DNA of 7,310 bases from Methanosphaera sp. rholeuAM130. Lineage in GTDB: Archaea > Methanobacteriota > Methanobacteria > Methanobacteriales > Methanobacteriaceae. Both the position numbers and the translations under genes were made by a program. Within the stretch, counting starts at the first letter, position 1. Every line of letters starts with the position of its first letter. Below the pieces are notes generated by a model that did no database searches, had not been told where the DNA came from, and saw only the letters and a program-made list of their open reading frames with translations. The stretch lies in contig MUZY01000219.1 of assembly GCA_003266065.1 (NCBI GenBank), positions 15,364-22,673 on the forward strand, in the 5' to 3' direction. Below, in pieces: positions 1-5,583 of the stretch.

Positions 1-467
1 CGTGCATTCATCTGACCTTCTTCTACAAGTCTCATTACTTCAAATAATGCGGTTGGTGCATTTCCAATTGCAACAACTCCTTTAAAACCGTCTTCGGCTG
101 CCACCCTCATTGCCGCTGCTGAACGGGTTATCTCTTCCTTTTTAGCAAGTTTTACGGCTCGTTCGTCACGTATGTAACACATGACTTTGCCGTCATATCT
201 GGTAATTCCTGATTTGACCATGTTGATGTCGGTTAAAATATCCTCGTTTTTATCAAAACAATCAAGTGCAGTTTCGACGAAGGTGGGGGATATTTTAACT
301 AGCTTGGCATATTCGGGGTCTGCAGTGGAGTGTACGACACGTTCCACAATGTCCCTTTCTTCATACGTCAAATCTTTGGTGTCGTCATCGATTAATGATT
401 TGATAATTTCCCTACTCTTATTTGCTATATCATAGCCCGGTTTGGTTGATGCTCCCATATTATACAT
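1..467 (-). CDS. cbiC: Cobalt-precorrin-8 methylmutase CbiC (N-terminal part, cut by window edge)
   Basis: CbiC moves the methyl group from C-11 to C-12 of cobalt-precorrin-8 to give cobyrinate, a late cytoplasmic step of anaerobic cobalamin synthesis. About 155 residues are visible; the family is usually 200-215 long, so roughly the last quarter lies beyond position 1. Recognisable family features are the opening MGASTKPGYDIA, the VVHSTADPEYAKL segment whose His46 matches the catalytic histidine of CobH/CbiC, GITRYDGKVMCYIRDE near residue 90, and the GNAPTALFEVMRL motif near residue 135. I chose the ATG at 467 because GAGG (479-476) lies 8 bases ahead; the ATG at 458 (MGAST) is an in-frame alternative with a less suitable distance. 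Corrinoid is needed here for the Mtr and methanol methyltransferase corrinoid proteins (family knowledge, not seen in the window). The gene is divergent from the helicase. I see no frameshift in the visible part. Confidence 0.93.
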   Translation of the reverse strand, partial: MYNMGASTKPGYDIANKSREIIKSLIDDDTKDLTYEERDIVERVVHSTADPEYAKLVKISPTFVETALDCFDKNEDILTDINMVKSGITRYDGKVMCYIRDERAVKLAKKEEITRSAAAMRVAAEDGFKGVVAIGNAPTALFEVMRLVEEGQMNA

Positions 468-627
468 GATTTCATCCTCATTAATTCAATTATATCAAGT
501 TTCAGTTTTCTAAAATTTCTGTTATTTCATCTACAATATTTAATTATTTACTTTTAGAAATATATATATTGATTTAAAGTTAATTTATTTTTAATTAATA
601 AAATATAAAAAAATCACATCTGATAGC
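468..627. promoter_or_regulatory. Divergent promoter region between cbiC and the helicase gene
   Basis: This 160-base, very AT-rich spacer must drive both flanking genes. For the plus strand there are two TATA candidates. One is AGAAA followed by TATATATAT (556-569), which would place transcription start near 590 and leave a leader of about 40 bases. The other is AATAAAATATAAAA (597-610), which would start transcription almost at the ATG at 628 and give a leaderless message. The second fits the lack of any clear AGGTG-type site before 628. The TATATATAT run is symmetric and could serve the minus strand too; another weak minus-strand candidate is the AT-rich stretch 534-550. I see no RNA gene or ORF with coding character here. 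Confidence 0.55.
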
Positions 628-3132
628 ATGATAATTTTAAGAAGGAACAAAAAGATTGTGGAATTATATCCTATAGGTTCTGCCAAGGGGGCATTGAACA
701 CTAAACGGGAACCATTGTTTTACAGTTACTTCAAATTACAGGAAGTCGACGGTAAAATAAGACCATACCGTTTCATTATCAGGCAGGATAATGTCGAAAC
801 AATCAAAATGCCTAAAGAAGCCATAAAAATAATGAGAAAACAGAACGTTCTGCTTGCCACTAAGGATGAAAACATAGAGAAGATGCTCGATTCATTAAAC
901 ATCCCCTACAAATACACACAAATCTGCAGGCATTGTACCTTCAGCGGCAACATAACATTACTGAAAAAATCAGCATCATATAAGTTATATGATGAATACA
1001 TATGCAAATCCTGTGCAGAGGATGAAATACATAGGATAATGGATTTGCGCGGATATAAGGAAGCAACATTTCCAAATTTCAAGAAATTGCTTGACAAGAC
1101 ACATGACTTGGAAAAGGTACTTAAAGTGTTTGATCCCAAGTTCAATCCAATCAAAAATGAGGATTTGACCTTATACGATAAGATAACAGTTAAAAAACAC
1201 AAATATCCAAAGATTAAGGTTAACGATCTCAAAATCCCAAAAAGATTCAAGAATATTCTTTCAAAAAAATTAAAGCACCTTCTTCCAGTACAGGTATTGG
1301 CATTAAATGCGGGTTTGCTTGAAGGCGAGAATTTGCTTGTCGTATCGGCTACCGCATCAGGTAAAACGCTTGTGGGTGAACTGGCAGGGATACCGAAAGC
1401 TATGAATCACAAGAAGTTCATATACCTAACGCCTCTGGTTGCTCTTGCCAACCAGAAATACAGGGACTTCAAAAAACAGTATAAGTCTCTGGGATTAAAC
1501 GTGGCAATTAAGGTAGGATCCAACAGAATAAAGGCAAAAAATGAACTTACCATTGCAAACAAATCAGCAAAGAATGCGGATATTATAGTTGCAACCTATG
1601 AAGGATTGGACTTCATGCTGCGTTCGGCAAAATATGATGAATTAAAAAACATCGGATGTGTCGTAATCGATGAAATTCACATGCTCGACGATGAGGAACG
1701 TGGTCCTAGATTAAATGGATTGGTAAACAGATTAATTGCAATATTTCCAAAGGCTCAATTAATAGCTTTGTCCGCTACTGTAAAAAATTCCAAACAGATA
1801 GCAAACAACTTCAAGATGAAACTTGTTGAATATGATCAACGACCCGTACCTCTGGAGCGTCATTTGATATTTACCAAAAACGAGTATGAAAAGAATTCAT
1901 TGCTTGCAAGCCTATCAAAGAAGGAATTCAATACGATATCGTCCAAGGGATATCATGGACAAACGATAATATTCACAAATTCACGTAGAAAAACCCATTC
2001 GATAACCCAACAAATACAAAAGAGGGGTTTGACGGCCGCAGCGTATCATGCAGGATTATCCTACTCCAAAAAGGTTAAAATTGAAAAGGATTTTGCAAAT
2101 CAAAAGATATCCACAGTAGTTACCACGGCAGCACTTGCCGCCGGCGTGGATTTTCCCGCAGCACAGGTGCTGTTTGAAACGCTGCGTATGGGTAACAAGT
2201 GGCTGACGAACAATGATTTTTCACAGATGCTCGGACGTGCCGGCAGACCGTCATTTCATGACCGCGGAAAGGTTTTCCTGCTTCCGGAAATATCAAAGGA
2301 ATACGACAGTGTATCCGAAGAGGAAATGGCTATGAAATTGCTTGAAAGTGATGTTGATGATATCAATGTGGAATACAATGAACTTGATGCGTATGAACAG
2401 GTACTTGCCGATATTTCATCAATCAAAAATGTGGATATCAGAAATCTCGAATCCAAATATAAACGCTTGGAAACTCCCGTACTCTTCGAGGAGGTAATCA
2501 ATCTCTTGCACGATAAAAAAATGATTAGCAGTCCTAATCATAACGAATCGGTGTTGCTTCCTACAAAGTACGGTCGTGCAGTTTCAATGTCCTTTTTGGA
2601 AATACCTAAGGCCGAATACATTAGAAAACATATCAATCAGGATCCTCTTCTTACAGTAGAATCTATTGAGGCATTTGACAGTGCATACATAAGTAACAGA
2701 TTGGTTGCAAGCATTTCCAAGGCAATTAAAACAAATGTCAGCACAAGGTTATTTGCAGATTCTACACGAACCATCTTAACGTCAGGGGAGGTTCTTGCAA
2801 GACTTGACTCGCAGTATGTTGATAAGATGCTTTCCATGCAGATTGATTTCATGGACTGTAAGTGTAAGGAAAGACCATTCTGCAGCTGTCTTGAAAGGAA
2901 CATATCCCATAAAATAATAAAAAGAAGACTTCAGGGTTGGAGTCCAAATAGAATAACCAAAGAGTTCATGTCATTATATGAGATACACATATATCCGGGG
3001 GATATCTTCACGTGGCTCGATCAGGTAATCAGGACTTTGGAGGCAATATCCAGAATAGCTTACGCGTTCAACAATAAGAAGGTCAGTGAAAATTGCAATC
3101 GTTTAATAAAAAGGATAGAACAGGGGAAATAA
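628..3132 (+). CDS. Archaeal Ski2-like SF2 helicase with two cysteine clusters (probable ASH-Ski2)
   Basis: This is an 834-residue ATP-dependent superfamily 2 helicase of the Ski2-like group. Motifs in order are a Q-like LPVQ (219-222), Walker A SATASGKT (240-247, Lys246), TPLVALANQ (268-276), DEIH box (348-351), SAT (382-384), TIIFTNSRR (446-454), YHAGL (473-477), TTAALAAGVDFP (499-510) and QMLGRAGRP (533-541). The roughly 200-residue N-terminal extension carries CxxC pairs at 100/103 and 126/129, a likely zinc site. A second cluster, CKCKERPFCSC (744-754), sits in the C-terminal helical region. This architecture matches my memory of the euryarchaeal ASH-Ski2 helicases reported to act with aRNase J and the exosome in RNA decay; that assignment is inference, and the DNA-repair helicase Hel308/Hjm is the main alternative. 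The DEIH box and extra Cys sites are less like Hel308. No good ribosome binding site precedes the ATG, and no other in-frame start exists between it and the stop at 592. The gene ends exactly where the minus-strand arfB ends. Confidence 0.85.
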   Translation: MIILRRNKKIVELYPIGSAKGALNTKREPLFYSYFKLQEVDGKIRPYRFIIRQDNVETIKMPKEAIKIMRKQNVLLATKDENIEKMLDSLNIPYKYTQICRHCTFSGNITLLKKSASYKLYDEYICKSCAEDEIHRIMDLRGYKEATFPNFKKLLDKTHDLEKVLKVFDPKFNPIKNEDLTLYDKITVKKHKYPKIKVNDLKIPKRFKNILSKKLKHLLPVQVLALNAGLLEGENLLVVSATASGKTLVGELAGIPKAMNHKKFIYLTPLVALANQKYRDFKKQYKSLGLNVAIKVGSNRIKAKNELTIANKSAKNADIIVATYEGLDFMLRSAKYDELKNIGCVVIDEIHMLDDEERGPRLNGLVNRLIAIFPKAQLIALSATVKNSKQIANNFKMKLVEYDQRPVPLERHLIFTKNEYEKNSLLASLSKKEFNTISSKGYHGQTIIFTNSRRKTHSITQQIQKRGLTAAAYHAGLSYSKKVKIEKDFANQKISTVVTTAALAAGVDFPAAQVLFETLRMGNKWLTNNDFSQMLGRAGRPSFHDRGKVFLLPEISKEYDSVSEEEMAMKLLESDVDDINVEYNELDAYEQVLADISSIKNVDIRNLESKYKRLETPVLFEEVINLLHDKKMISSPNHNESVLLPTKYGRAVSMSFLEIPKAEYIRKHINQDPLLTVESIEAFDSAYISNRLVASISKAIKTNVSTRLFADSTRTILTSGEVLARLDSQYVDKMLSMQIDFMDCKCKERPFCSCLERNISHKIIKRRLQGWSPNRITKEFMSLYEIHIYPGDIFTWLDQVIRTLEAISRIAYAFNNKKVSENCNRLIKRIEQGK

Positions 3133-3846
3133 TTAACTGTAATTGTCTTTCAATATTCTTTTTATGTCTTCCATTACGCTATTGTAGGCATCTTTCAACA
3201 GCTTTTTGCCGAGTTTTTCATCAATGTTCATGCCGTGTTCTTCAACGAAACTTGCTTCTTCATCAATTATTTTGTTGTTTGAACGTGCTTCTTTCAATCC
3301 AATCATGGCAACCTCCGGGTTTTTATCAAAATCATGATGCATATCGAATTTATTCTCGTCGGTAATTTTCAACACTTTGCCCATGGACAATTCACCGGTA
3401 CATGCATGAGGTCCTTCATTTTCTATAAGTGAGTTGTTGAAAATTATATTTAACCGGCATTCTTTTTCTATTATATTAATATTGTTCTTTATTAAATTAT
3501 TTCCGCCGTGTCCATTTACTATAATGACACTATCCAAATCAAGCAGTTTGCGTGCGTTATTCAATTGGGGTATAATCTGACCGTAAATAAGTTCGTCCTT
3601 ATCCAAGTGCCAGCCGTGCTTTACATAGTCATATTCCGTGGCCGCATAGAATATGCCAAGATATGTGGCACCTGTATCCGTCGCAACTTTCAAGGTTAGG
3701 TTGGATGCTATCTTGGAGTCAGTATCTATTGGCAGACAGCTTCCATGGTTTTCCCTATGGGAACCGAGAGCTATCAGTCCAATCTTATGTATTTTATCTG
3801 ACAATACGTTGCCAGAGGAATATTTCATTTCAATACTTTTATCCAT
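3133..3846 (-). CDS. arfB: ArfB: 2-amino-5-formylamino-6-ribosylaminopyrimidinone 5'-phosphate deformylase (creatininase family)
   Basis: ArfB removes the formyl group from the product of archaeal GTP cyclohydrolase III (ArfA), the second step toward both riboflavin/FAD and the F420 chromophore. The enzyme is cytoplasmic and metal-dependent. From the chosen start it has 237 residues, normal for the family. Creatininase-type metal residues are visible: GSHRENHG with Glu32 and His34, the aspartate of PIDTDSKIA (Asp43), GHGGN with His113, and the glutamate of HACTGELS (Glu152). GSHxENHG followed by PIDTD fits archaeal ArfB rather than bacterial creatininase or MftE. Two starts compete: ATG at 3846 with AGGTG 5 bases upstream, and ATG at 3873 with GGAG 7 bases upstream, which adds MGLEHLGGY and overlaps the PUA gene by 19 bases. 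I prefer 3846 because its site is better and the conserved part begins near IEMKYSSGN. It is the second gene of an operon with the PUA gene, so the two are probably translationally coupled. Confidence 0.88.
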   Translation of the reverse strand: MDKSIEMKYSSGNVLSDKIHKIGLIALGSHRENHGSCLPIDTDSKIASNLTLKVATDTGATYLGIFYAATEYDYVKHGWHLDKDELIYGQIIPQLNNARKLLDLDSVIIVNGHGGNNLIKNNINIIEKECRLNIIFNNSLIENEGPHACTGELSMGKVLKITDENKFDMHHDFDKNPEVAMIGLKEARSNNKIIDEEASFVEEHGMNIDEKLGKKLLKDAYNSVMEDIKRILKDNYS

Positions 3847-3854
3847 ATATCCAC

Positions 3855-4334
3855 CTAGATGTTCAAGTCCCATATTTGATCTCCAACGTAATGAAGGTTT
3901 TCTATGGCTTTGCCCTTATCGTTTTCAATCATTTCTTCACCTGAAATAAGACTGATTCCTATTGCCAATGGCTTGTTGTGACCTTCTTCAATTACTATTA
4001 TTGTTTCGCCTGCTTGGATGCTTCTATCTGCGTCGACTATTCCCGGTGACATGATGTCGGCTCCTTTGATAACGAAGTTAATAGCACCCATATCCACCTT
4101 GGCATATTTTTCAGTAATTTCCTTATCTACAACAGCTTTTAATGTCGGTATTGTCCTTTCTTCAGTTTGCATTATCAACGGTTGATTGTTGACAAGCAAT
4201 ATGTCGGGCATATCATCTATTTTTATAAGTTCCACCTGTGCTTTTTTAGGGATGAGGTACTCATAACTACCTAATTCTTTCTTGATTTCTTTAATTTTCT
4301 TGTTTTTTAGGAAATAACGCTGTTTTGTTTTCAT
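3855..4334 (-). CDS. PUA-domain RNA-binding protein, archaeal MCT-1/Tma20-like
   Basis: This is a 159-residue cytoplasmic protein with a lysine-rich N-terminal half (residues 1-75) and a C-terminal PUA domain (about 77-152). The PUA signature KVDMGAINFVIKGADIMSPG (79-98) is followed by GETIIVIEEG and KPLAIGIS, the strands expected of the fold. The layout of a short N-terminal domain plus PUA is that of archaeal relatives of eukaryotic MCT-1/Tma20, which act in ribosome recycling and non-canonical initiation; that role in archaea is inferred, not shown. It is too short, and lacks the catalytic domain, for a TruB/Cbf5 pseudouridine synthase or an archaeosine transglycosylase. AGTGA ends a few bases before the ATG and works as a ribosome binding site. 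The TAG stop (3857-3855) lies directly against the GTGG of the arfB ribosome binding site, so this is the first gene of a tight two-gene operon. Confidence 0.85.
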   Translation of the reverse strand: MKTKQRYFLKNKKIKEIKKELGSYEYLIPKKAQVELIKIDDMPDILLVNNQPLIMQTEERTIPTLKAVVDKEITEKYAKVDMGAINFVIKGADIMSPGIVDADRSIQAGETIIVIEEGHNKPLAIGISLISGEEMIENDKGKAIENLHYVGDQIWDLNI

Positions 4335-4440
4335 AGATTCACTTACCTATTTTCCATATGAATAATAATTTTTTTTGTTGTTATTTTTTTAGATTATATC
4401 TTTATCCTTCAAGTATAATATATTTTTATTAGAAATTTTA
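4335..4440 (-). promoter_or_regulatory. Promoter of the PUA-arfB operon
   Basis: Read on the minus strand, an A-run precedes TATATTATA (4422-4414), an archaeal BRE/TATA-like arrangement. Transcription would begin about 25 bases further, near 4388, leaving a leader of roughly 50 bases before the ATG at 4334. T-rich runs at 4369-4390 on the plus strand are A-runs in this leader. The placement is by pattern only. Confidence 0.45.
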
Positions 4441-4506
4441 AAGATGGTTATGGATAATTCTATTGTTTTCACTTGAAGAGTGCAAATATAATGTGACACT
4501 TTCTGG

Positions 4507-4566
4507 AATTCATTTCAATACCCGAAATAAATTGGAAAGAATTTATCGAGTATAGCAAATATTTTT
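4507..4566 (+). other. Two mutually exclusive hairpins followed by a T-run (possible small RNA or leader element)
   Basis: Hairpin A pairs AATTCATTTC (4507-4516) with GAAATAAATT (4524-4533): 9 pairs, one mismatch, loop of 7. Hairpin B pairs ATAC-c-CG-aa-ATAAATT (4518-4533) with AATTTAT-CG-a-GTAT (4540-4553): 13 pairs, a single mismatch, a two-base bulge and the loop GGAAAG. Both use bases 4527-4533, so they cannot form together. A T5 run follows at 4562-4566. No coding frame of note covers it. The sequence is AT-rich, so chance pairing is a real possibility; strand and function are unknown. Confidence 0.35.
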
Positions 4567-4616
4567 AATGGGGATTAACATGAATATTATGCTATTATTA
4601 TTCAAATAGGAATATG

Positions 4617-4646
4617 GCTTTGTAATTTTTAATTTCAGCTTTGTAA
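4617..4646. repeat. 9-bp direct repeat GCTTTGTAA at 21-bp spacing
   Basis: GCTTTGTAA occurs at 4617-4625 and again, identical, at 4638-4646. The start-to-start distance of 21 bp is two DNA helix turns, which would put both copies on the same face, as in a two-site operator. It lies about 50 bp upstream of the TATA box of the LSm gene. The rest of 4441-4616, outside the hairpins, shows only AT-rich DNA without a recognisable gene. Confidence 0.4.
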
Positions 4647-4650
4647 AACT

Positions 4651-4672
4651 ATTTTTATTTGATAATAAAAAT
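4651..4672. repeat. Perfect AT-only inverted repeat upstream of the LSm promoter
   Basis: ATTTTTATT (4651-4659) and AATAAAAAT (4664-4672) are exact reverse complements around the loop TGAT, giving nine pairs. It ends 22 bp before the TATA box at 4695. It could be a regulator site, a flexible promoter upstream element or a weak hairpin; base composition alone makes AT palindromes common here. Confidence 0.4.
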
Positions 4673-4694
4673 CTTCGGGAAAGAGATAGATACA

Positions 4695-4704
4695 TTTATA
4701 TATA
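4695..4704 (+). promoter_or_regulatory. TATA box of the LSm gene
   Basis: TTTATATATA matches the classical methanogen box TTTATATA. A start of transcription about 25 bases downstream falls near 4725, giving a short leader that contains the ribosome binding site AAGGTGAT (4737-4744). Confidence 0.6.
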
Positions 4705-4748
4705 ATCTAAAATAAATAAATAAATATATTATTGATAAGGTGATTAAT

Positions 4749-4994
4749 TTGAATGACCAAAAAAATAACAACAATACATCTAGACCTCTAGATGCATTAG
4801 GAAAATCATTAAATTCTCAAGTACTTATTAAACTTAAAGGTGGAAAAGAATTCAGAGGAGCATTGCAAAGTTTTGACATGCACATGAATTTAGTACTTAA
4901 CGATGCCGAAGAACTCGAAGATGGTGAATCCACTCGTAGATTAGGCGTTGTTTTAGTTCGAGGAGATAACATCGTATATATATCACCAGGATAG
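4749..4994 (+). CDS. Archaeal Sm-like (LSm/SmAP) RNA-binding protein
   Basis: This is an 81-residue SmAP1-type protein, expected to form a heptameric ring that binds U-rich RNA and to work in tRNA and small-RNA metabolism. Sm motif 1 covers roughly residues 23-55, with the RNA-contact pattern FDMHMNL (His45, Asn47) and LNDAEE. Sm motif 2 is VRGDNIVYIS (70-79) with Arg71 and Gly72. The opening, up to RPLDALGKSLNS, matches Methanobacteriales homologues as I remember them. I chose the TTG at 4749 because AGGTG (4738-4742) lies 6 bases ahead; the in-frame GTG at 4740 is part of that ribosome binding site, and the ATG at 4753 is out of frame. It has its own TATA box and precedes L37e, a common archaeal pairing, but here with a long spacer. 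Confidence 0.95.
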   Translation: MNDQKNNNNTSRPLDALGKSLNSQVLIKLKGGKEFRGALQSFDMHMNLVLNDAEELEDGESTRRLGVVLVRGDNIVYISPG

Positions 4995-5002
4995 GCATAT
5001 TA

Positions 5003-5123
5003 AAGGACACCTTAGTAGTAACATCTATTAATTAATCGTCCTTATTTTAAATTGTTTTTCAACTATTTTTTTGTTGAATGTACGTAATTATTAGGAATAG
5101 GATGAGTCTATTCCCTCTTTTTT
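5003..5123 (+). terminator. Terminator region between the LSm and L37e genes
   Basis: The 188-base gap between the two genes holds three nested stem candidates. The best is GGAATAG (5094-5100) and CTATTCC (5108-5114), seven perfect pairs with a 7-base loop, followed at once by a T-rich tail with T6 (5118-5123) and T5 further on. TTCAAC/GTTGAA (5058-5063 with 5073-5078) places a T7 run inside its loop. AAGGAC/GTCCTT (5003-5008 with 5038-5043) is a longer-range pair. T-runs are the main archaeal terminator signal, so at least partial termination after the LSm gene is likely. Confidence 0.55.
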
Positions 5124-5169
5124 ACCTTTTTATAGGGGATTTTCTATTTATTTATTTAACATAATTATT

Positions 5170-5174
5170 GGAGG
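5170..5174 (+). promoter_or_regulatory. Ribosome binding site that sets the L37e start
   Basis: GGAGG ends 8 bases before the TTG at 5183. The in-frame TTG at 5168 overlaps this site and would add five residues not expected in L37e, so it is not the start. Confidence 0.75.
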
Positions 5175-5182
5175 AATTACAC

Positions 5183-5368
5183 TTGAAAGGAACACCATCA
5201 TTTGGGAAACGTAATAAGAAAAATCATATCAGATGTAGAAGATGTGGAAGAAACGCATACAACCCAAATAAAAAATTCTGTGCTTCATGTGGATTCGGTA
5301 GATCCAGCAGATTAAGAAGATACAGTTGGCAAAATAAAAAACCTGTTACAGGTAAAAGATTAAAATAG
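5183..5368 (+). CDS. rpl37e: Large ribosomal subunit protein eL37 (L37e)
   Basis: This is a 61-residue, strongly basic zinc protein of the archaeal/eukaryotic 50S/60S subunit that binds 23S rRNA. The start MKGTPSFGKRNK and the end YSWQNKK...TGKRLK are family hallmarks, and the length is normal. A zinc ribbon is formed by Cys18-x2-Cys21 and Cys33-x2-Cys36 (CRRCG and CASCG). The start codon is TTG with GGAGG upstream. It lies downstream of the LSm gene on the same strand. I see no strong TATA box of its own, apart from a possible TTTATTTATTTAA near 5146-5158, so some transcription may read through from the LSm gene. A hairpin and T-run begin at its stop codon, and a diverged copy of its last 23 bases lies 120 bases downstream. 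Confidence 0.96.
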   Translation: MKGTPSFGKRNKKNHIRCRRCGRNAYNPNKKFCASCGFGRSSRLRRYSWQNKKPVTGKRLK

Positions 5369-5488
5369 ATATCAAACTATCTAACAATCTTTTTTTCACA
5401 TCCAACACTATTTTTCATTTATTTTATATTTCAAAAGCAGTAATTTAAAAAATAATTTTTCCATATTACAGGTTAAAGATTAAACTAA
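5346..5488 (+). repeat. Imperfect 23-bp direct repeat of the L37e 3' end, copies 120 bp apart
   Basis: Copy 1 (5346-5368) is the last coding part of L37e including the stop. Copy 2 (5466-5488) lies in the spacer before pycB. Both share TTACAGGT and AAAGATTAAA with one base between, 20 of 23 positions alike. Copy 2 has TAA directly after ACAGGT in the L37e frame, so it does not encode the C-terminus. Similar A/T runs precede both copies. Confidence 0.6.
5366..5396 (+). terminator. Hairpin and T7 terminator overlapping the L37e stop codon
   Basis: TAGATA (5366-5371, including the TAG stop) pairs with TATCTA (5378-5383), six perfect pairs with a 6-base loop. T7 follows at 5390-5396 and T5 at 5411-5415. 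The distance between stem and T-run is longer than in bacterial terminators, so the T-runs themselves may be the active part. Confidence 0.6.
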
Positions 5489-5500
5489 TATATTACTTTT

Positions 5501-5583
5501 AATAAATATATATAATATATAATAGTATGATGTAAAAAAAAGAAATATCTATAATATAAATAACAAATTTAGTAGGTGGCATA
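5501..5583 (+). promoter_or_regulatory. Promoter and ribosome binding site of pycB
   Basis: AATAAATATATATAA (5501-5515) is a good BRE/TATA candidate; initiation would fall near 5535-5540, leaving a leader of about 45 bases. AGGTG (5574-5578) ends 5 bases before the ATG at 5584. I see no clear operator. Confidence 0.55.

Noticed and set aside
181..435. Plus-strand open frame opposite cbiC
   Set aside because: It is the antisense shadow of a clear CbiC coding sequence and resembles no family. The same holds for open frames opposite or overlapping the helicase, arfB, PUA and pycB genes.
558..570. TATATATAT run as a special repeat
   Set aside because: Short AT alternation is expected in this base composition and is better explained as a TATA box.
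4580..4609. Tiny ORF MNIMLLLFK in the LSm upstream region
   Set aside because: Nine codons, no ribosome binding site at a proper distance and no sign of coding character beyond chance.
4740..4748. GTG at 4740 as the LSm start
   Set aside because: The GTG is part of the AAGGTGAT ribosome binding site, and no other site lies upstream. TTG 4749 fits the spacing and the homologue length.
5527..5534. ATGATGT as a C box of a C/D guide RNA before pycB
   Set aside because: It does not fit RTGATGA fully, and no D box (CTGA) or C'/D' pair follows at a suitable distance.
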